Source of the DNA: Corinectria fuckeliana
Taxonomy: Eukaryota; Ascomycota; Sordariomycetes; Hypocreales; Nectriaceae
Reading direction: 5' to 3'
Length of the DNA: 64,000 nt
Assembly (NCBI GenBank): GCA_019137255.1
Contig: WPDH01000074.1
Location: forward strand, 310,001 to 374,000
Shown: one piece after another, positions 58,358 to 64,000 of the stretch
Layout: every line of letters starts with the position of its first letter
Position numbering within the stretch: the first letter of the stretch is position 1
Position numbers and translations under genes: made by a program
Notes under the pieces: generated by a model
What the model was told of the DNA's origin: nothing
Seen by the model: the letters and a program-made list of their open reading frames with translations, nothing else
The model's database searches: none

Positions 58358-60740
58358 TCACATGACAATACAGTCCTTGTCGTTCGTTTGTCCCTTCTGG
58401 ATTTTGCCGTTCCGCGGAGCAGCAACTTCCATGGGGGTGCCTTCACCACTGACCGCAGCTTGGATAATGGCGAGTCGTTGCTTAGCTCGTTCGTCACCGG
58501 CATCAGCAGCCTTGACGTACCACACGTTGGCTTCCAGGATGTCGCGACGGCATCCTATGCCCATCTCGGTAAAGTAGCCCACAGCGTACTGAGCTTTCAC
58601 GTAGCCTAATGTGACATTGGTTAGCGACTCATCTCCAACAAGCCATCTCGAATCGTTGATGCAACTTACCAAGGTCAGCTGATCGATGAGCCCATTCGTA
58701 GGCTTCCTCCTCGTCCTTTTCCAAGATGGGCTCAGCACCAACCATGTACCAGGCACACAACCCCATCATGGCACCAGCGTGTCCGCGCTCTGCGGCGCCA
58801 GTGTAAAAGTGTACACTCAGAGCGGGGTCACGGGGACAGGTGAGCTTGCCATGCTCGTAAGCGTCGCCTAGGCGGAAGTTGGCCTCGGGGTGTCCCAGAT
58901 CGGCGGCCTGTGTAAAGAGCTCCGCCGCATAGCTGTCATCCATGAAGACATCGTCGCCGTATCCGGTCTCATACAAGCACCCGAGCTGGTACGGGGCCGA
59001 GTTGTATTGGCTGTCGGCCGCCTCGGCAGCCAGCTTCAACCACTTGATACCCTCTCGGTATCGCTTCTCGCCGAGGTCGCCAGATAGGCAGGCCTTGCCA
59101 AGGCGAGTCATGGCTCCAGGGTGTCCTTTTGAAGCAGCTGCTCGCAAGAACTGGACCGCCTTCGCAGGGTCCTTGCGGCAGCCCCAGCCAAACTCATAAC
59201 AGAGAGCAGTACGATATCCAGATTCGGCATGACCATGCTTCGCAGCCAGGACGAAGAGGGGGAAGGCCGAGTTAGGATCTTCTTTGCCCTTGTTGAAGAG
59301 ACCTGACGCATAGCCATCGGCAAGATAGTACTGCGCAAAAGGATATCCGCCACTAGCGAGGCGCTGGAGGATCTGACGAGCTTCCTTAACCAGGTCGTAG
59401 GGGGTAGAGACGGTACCCTCGACTGTCGGACTGTCACGCCCCTTCTGGGGCTTGGGGCTGTGTTTCCTTGTCTTCGGGTCCGTGAGGTCGAGACCCTGCT
59501 CCTGGGCGGTGGAGATCAGGAATACTGCGAAAGAATACTGGATAGAGACATCGTTGGTCTTCTTGACGTTCATACGATACATGTCTAGCGTCTTCTGGGT
59601 GCTGAGGAGCGAAGCGTTGTTGCCAATAACAGTTCGCAGGTTCGAGTTGTCCAAAGATAGCGGCGCCGGGGCTTGCTGAGGGTATGGGACGTTGAGAAGC
59701 TCGGCATATGATGCGGGTCGTACATCGGGGGACTTACGGTTGCCGGACGGCGTGCGCGTGTGGGAACCGCCAGGCATGAGGCCAGGAGACCGGCCACGGG
59801 GGCCAAGGTCGGAGATGGCGGAGTAGGCTGACTGTGGTCGAACTATGGAGGCTCTGTAGTTGTTGGAGCTGGGAGTGAGATGGCGCCGGACGTGGGAAGC
59901 GTTCTCAGCCAAGTCAGGGTTCGAGGCGGTTCGGCCGTCGTCGTTCGGGACGCTCGAGACGCGAGCGGGATAGTCCCGTTGGTGGTGGTACTGAAATTGC
60001 GGGACAGATTGATTTCTAGGCATGCCGCCCTCAATAATGGAGCTTTCGGGCGAGTTGTCGATGGTCTGGCTGTCAGCGTTCTCGTTGATGCCTGAGAGCG
60101 AGCTGGCGCTCGTCGTTGTAGATGACTCCGTGGAAACAGGCTGCTGGTTGGTGCTGGTTGTGTCATCCGACTCGCGACTGTTGCGGAACCTCTCTTGATT
60201 GCGCACTCTCTCCGTAGGGCTCATCACGTTAGGCTCAAACCGATCAGGGATGGGTCCCGAGGTGGGCGACATGTTTGCTTCTGCAGCCGCGCGAGGATTT
60301 TCTGCCGGACTAGACATGAAAGACTGAGAGAATGAAGTATCGAAGGATACCGATGGAGGTCCCTCTGTCGCGGGGAGCCCCGGGACAGTGTCGAAGAAGT
60401 CTCGAGGACTTTGGGGACTGGACGGCTGGTAGGCGGCGTGAGGAGGTGGAGGAGGGGCGGAGGCCGGAGGCGAGGGTGGCTGATCACGCGTGCGGTCGAC
60501 GAGCTCAGCTTGAGCACCGTGAGGCTGAGTGTTCTCGATGTCGACATTCGAAGGCTGAGCCCAGTTGTCGTCTTGGAAGTTTACTCGGACGGGAGAGACT
60601 GGAGCATCCCGCAATCGGGGGCCACCGGCCACGTCCAGGTTAGGAACATTGATGCTTCGGGGCCCGTCGCCCGGGAGGTCCTGGAGGCTGGAGGTCGGCG
60701 ATGCGGTGGCCAGAGGAGGGGAGGCGGTAACTGCAGCCAT
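58358..60740 (-). CDS. Sel1-repeat protein, Skt5/Chs4-like chitin synthase activator
   Basis: Exons in reading order are 58670-60740 and 58358-58605 with a 64-nt intron, giving 772 aa. About 390 N-terminal residues are Ser/Pro-rich and disordered. Then come tandem Sel1-like (TPR-related) repeats, for example AQYYLADGYASGLFNKGKED, SGYRTALCYEFGWGCRKDPA, GAMTRLGKACLSGDLGEKRY, PYQLGCLYETGYGDDV, NFRLGDAYEHGKL and AQYAVGYFTEMGIGCRRD. The protein ends CIVM, a CAAX prenylation signal. Disordered N-terminus, Sel1 repeats and CAAX box together match Skt5/Chs4, which recruits and activates class IV chitin synthase at the plasma membrane and septum. The start ATG at 60740 is the first of the frame. It looks intact. 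A sister Sel1 protein without chitin role is the alternative. Confidence 0.85.
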
Positions 60741-63700
60741 GGCTGTAGGACAAACAATCGCAGCGCAAACGCAGCTGGACGGAGTGTCGAGAAGCTGGTT
60801 CGGATGTAACGATGAAGTAGTGGTGCGACAGGGCCGGCCTTAGAAAGCAGTCGGCGGGAGGCCCGGATCCTCAAGTTCTAAGCCTATGCTATTGGATGTT
60901 TCGTCGCGTTGAAAGCATTCGTCGCTGATGCTAGTACTGGCGCTGGCGAGATAATAGGATGCGGGAGGTTGAGCTGGACGGTGGGGGATGCGCGATCGGG
61001 GGGTGGCGGAGGCTGGAGATTTGAGGTTGTAGAGGTGGTGGTCGGGAGCCGGAGAGCCGAGACGACACGGCACAACACAGCACAACACAACACAACAGAG
61101 GCAGGAAAAAGGAAATGTTAACGAGCGACGCGGGGGCTGGAAGACGTTTGGAGGTCGCGGGGCCGCAATGGAATGGGATACCGGGAAGAAAATGTGGTGG
61201 TTTAGAACAGCACCGCGCAGGGAGAAACGGCGGCGTTGAGGAGAGAAAATTCCATAGATGGGATGGGCTGTGTGGAGTTGGGTGGGTGCTGTAGTGGGTG
61301 GACAGTGGGTAATAGTGGTGCAGTTGCCTTTTTTTCGGCGGTGGTCGTGGTCGTGGTAGCGCTGCAGTTGCTGGGCTGGCACCCGACGGCCTGGGGATTG
61401 GATTTATTTTGGGGGGCTAGTAGGTAAGGTAGGTACCTAGGGTGCTAGGCTGTCGCAGCGGTGCAAATGCGGGTGAGCGGTTGCGTACGGTGCAGGAGCA
61501 GTGCAGCGCAGCAGCAGCTCTTTAGCAGTTTCTAGCTGGAGAGAGGGGGAAGTACTTCAGTCTCGGTACCAGGTTACGAGTACATGGTGCCTTCAGTTTC
61601 GAGAGCCAAGGCGTGACGTGCCGCAAAGCTGGCGGAGAGCTGAACCCGCCCAAGCAGGGGTATTCACGACCTACAGACACCGCCTACCTACTAAGGTAGT
61701 TAAACGAGGCAGATTCTCAGCAACTTTCACAAATCACAATGAACAAGATCTCACACGCAAGCGCAAGCGCAAACAAAACAATCCACAATCAAATGGAAGA
61801 GCGCAACTAGAATCCGTTGGTGACAATGAGATCTAACACGATAGGCAAGTTGGAAGGAGAAACAACCTGGCCACCAGCCCAGCTGCTACTGCGCAAGTGA
61901 TCTGAGGAACCCCCTTTTTTTAGCAGGCAGGGGGTGGGGAAGCAGGCGACGGTAGGCGCGTGGGTGGGAGTAGTGGTGTGGCCGAAAGGATGACGATATC
62001 ACGGCGCGGGAATGGCGATGTCAATCCCGCCCCGCTTTGCGGAGACGCCCAGGCGAAAGAAAACTGAGAAACGACAGGCGAAACGGGGAGCCACGAGCAA
62101 AGGGCAAACCCCATTGCGACGACAAAAAGTAGCGATGACGACGATCCAGCCATACTGGTGCTCCGCAAGGGTTTCCGCCAGTGCCGAACGGACAACGGTT
62201 GGCAATGAACGGGGAACAGAGTGGAAGTTGTGGCGGATGCTCCGGCCAACCCGACCAACTTAGATAGATTGTTAGCCAACAGGCTCGAGACCAATCCGAG
62301 CCAATGCCAAGCGAGCCGTCGCCAAGTCGGCAGCTCGTTCTTTCAACTACGAAGCACACTTAAACGACAGAGATGAGTTTGGGTGGCCCAGGCTCAAACA
62401 AGACAAGTCTAGGCCGCTCTCGGATCACTTCCCACAGCGTGTGACTCCCCAGAGCTACGCCGGGTCACTGCAGCAAGGGGCTTGGGTAGGGAGTTGCCCA
62501 CGGTACTGCACGAATAGGTGCGAATATAGCCGAAGAAAGCCACATCAATCCCCAGACTGGCCAAGCGTCAGGCATGTTTCATTTGCATCAGACACATCCA
62601 CTCGCACATCAACCCCTTCCAGGGCTCACCCAGTACGCAACGACCAAGGGTAGTGTTCTGGTCCGCGGAAACGATGCCCTAGTCTATCCCCGCCACATCG
62701 GGCGAGCAAATTGTCGATGGCGGACATGCCCCGCGCCGTACCGCTCGGCCTGGCCTTGACGTCTTAAGGACTTGCGGCGTGGAGAGCAGCTACTTGCGAC
62801 CAAGAGAATGATGGATGACCTGTGCCAGACAAGCCAGCCCGCCACCATTGTCCTTGTCTTAAAATGCAACCGCAGGCCCGTCTCGACACTGTATTCGTAT
62901 TCAACCCGCTCAAACGCCGCCGAGCCTTGCGTGGTATTAATTAGCTGGCGGAAGTATTTAGAATACGGTCTTGTGTGCTGTGATGCCATTGTCGGTAGCG
63001 CCGTCCATGCCGCCCCGTGACATGCGCTTCCCCCACCAGTTGCCGTATATAGTAGCGAGTGCCCTGACGCAGATCCCCCGAGTTGAGTAGGTACCTAGCT
63101 TAGGTAGACCGGGCCCTCGTATCCAGTAAGGAACCAAACTTTTCGTCCATTCGCATCGTCTCGACAATCCGTATAGCTATTTATTATAAAGCTTAGAAGC
63201 TTTATATATGCAGTAACTCTCATCATCGTTCGTGCGCAGCTCTCGCCATCACCGACATTCAAATTTCCAACCCTGGTCACCAAACAGGGCTGAGCCAGAC
63301 CTTAGCACACTTAGTTATGCCGCTCTTCCAAACTCCGGACAGCCTCAGCTTAAAACGCCCCCCTGGCATCGAGTTACGGAGCTGGCGTCGCAGGACTTTC
63401 CATATTCGGTCGACACCGTGTTCGTCCATCAGCCAGTGGCCCGCTCCCTCCATGCTTTCGTCTCGTCCGGCTCCAGGCTGGTGAATGGTCGCAATTGAAG
63501 GCCCCGCGTTAGTGCTCTCGAGAGCTGTCTCCTCCATACGGAGATGTCTCTTCCAAGACGCAGGAGGCAACCGGGGGACAGTTCTACAGAAGACTGGATG
63601 AAGGCAGAGCTTGATACTCGCTTGGCCATGTCATCATGCTTCGCGCTGTCGACCCGTCTCTTTAGGCCCGGCTGGTCCTTCACCTGGGCCAATTCGCCCT

Positions 63701-64000
63701 CGGGGCCGCACTCCATCCCTGACGCCAAGGCTGGAGGACCGCCTCGTCGATGCTCGATGATGCTCGTCTGCCAGCCAATGCGAGTACAGCAGGACCGCAC
63801 ATGTATGCTCCATGTGACGCTGCCTGGCTGCTGTGATACCCAGTGGCCCCCGACTCCGTCAGCGTGGACGCCACGTAATTACGGACGATACAAGTCCCTC
63901 GAACGCTTTTCTGAATACCACGCATCTGATATCACACTGGCTGCTGGCGCTCCAGGATTCGGATGGTACAGTTTAGTCTTACTGTTCTAACCACAATGCA
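60741..64000. other. Intergenic to window end, no gene recognised
   Basis: The promoter of the Skt5-like gene lies at the left, with a CACAACACA-type simple repeat near 61070-61100. Further right are scattered TAGGTACC units (61424, 63089) and a palindrome at 63185-63206. Open frames of up to about 150 codons near 63430-63990 overlap on opposite strands and show no domain. Confidence 0.4.
63185..63206. repeat. Short perfect palindrome
   Basis: Ten-base arms TATAAAGCTT and AAGCTTTATA flank AG, inside a small AT-rich island in otherwise GC-balanced DNA. Confidence 0.7.

Noticed and set aside
63429..63990. Overlapping 120-150-codon frames near the window end
   Set aside because: Opposite-strand frames cover the same DNA, neither has a recognisable domain, and the sequence is cut by the window edge.

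Overview
The window looks like nuclear DNA of a filamentous ascomycete (Pezizomycotina, probably Sordariomycetes). Introns are short (about 50-150 nt), start with GTRNGT-type donors and carry CTAAC/CTGAC-like branch sites. Coding DNA is GC-rich in third positions, genes are widely spaced, and one very AT-rich block carries the stop-codon pattern of repeat-induced point mutation (RIP). The species cannot be named from this sequence.

Layout. A fossil retroelement RT fragment lies at 359-649. An Aro8-type aromatic aminotransferase (1729-3606, +) faces a CYP52-like P450 (3837-5558, -) tail to tail. A secreted GH20 beta-hexosaminidase follows (7094-8982, -). Then come a Nab2-type CCCH zinc-finger RNA-binding protein (11531-13111, +), protoporphyrinogen oxidase (13939-15884, +), Mediator subunit Med14 (16353-19765, -) and glucose-6-phosphate dehydrogenase (21004-22878, -). 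After the AT-rich block are ribosomal protein eL33 (36468-37170, +), a DUF2406-like protein (43497-44909, +), V-ATPase assembly factor Vma21 (45605-46058, -), a Fun30/SMARCAD1-type SNF2 ATPase with a CUE-like segment (46860-49975, +), a SANT/Myb-like nuclear protein (51441-52238, -), a doubtful small two-exon gene (56777-57241, +) and a Skt5/Chs4-like Sel1-repeat protein with a CAAX box (58358-60740, -). Exon boundaries were worked out by hand and keep the reading frame in every multi-exon gene.

The AT-rich block (24163-35408) resolves into two nested mobile elements. The outer one is a Fot1/pogo-type DNA transposon with about 48-bp inverted terminal repeats, TA target duplication and a decayed transposase on the minus strand. 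Inserted into its transposase gene is a 9.4-kb Ty3/gypsy chromodomain LTR retrotransposon (25023-34414) with two 384-bp LTRs and a 5-bp target duplication. Leaving out the retroelement and one duplication rejoins the transposase in frame, which fixes the boundaries to the base. Both elements are full of TAA/TAG codons at former Gln/Trp positions, and catalytic Asp residues have become Asn, as RIP would produce. The retroelement has about 2.3 kb between chromodomain and 3' LTR, holding a long decayed frame I cannot identify. This is the least explained part of the window.

The cellular genes are mostly housekeeping and do not form an obvious cluster. Long stretches (8983-11530, 37171-43496, 52239-56776, 60741-64000) show no convincing gene. 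They contain microsatellites and recurring short motifs such as TAGGTACC and TACGAAGTA.
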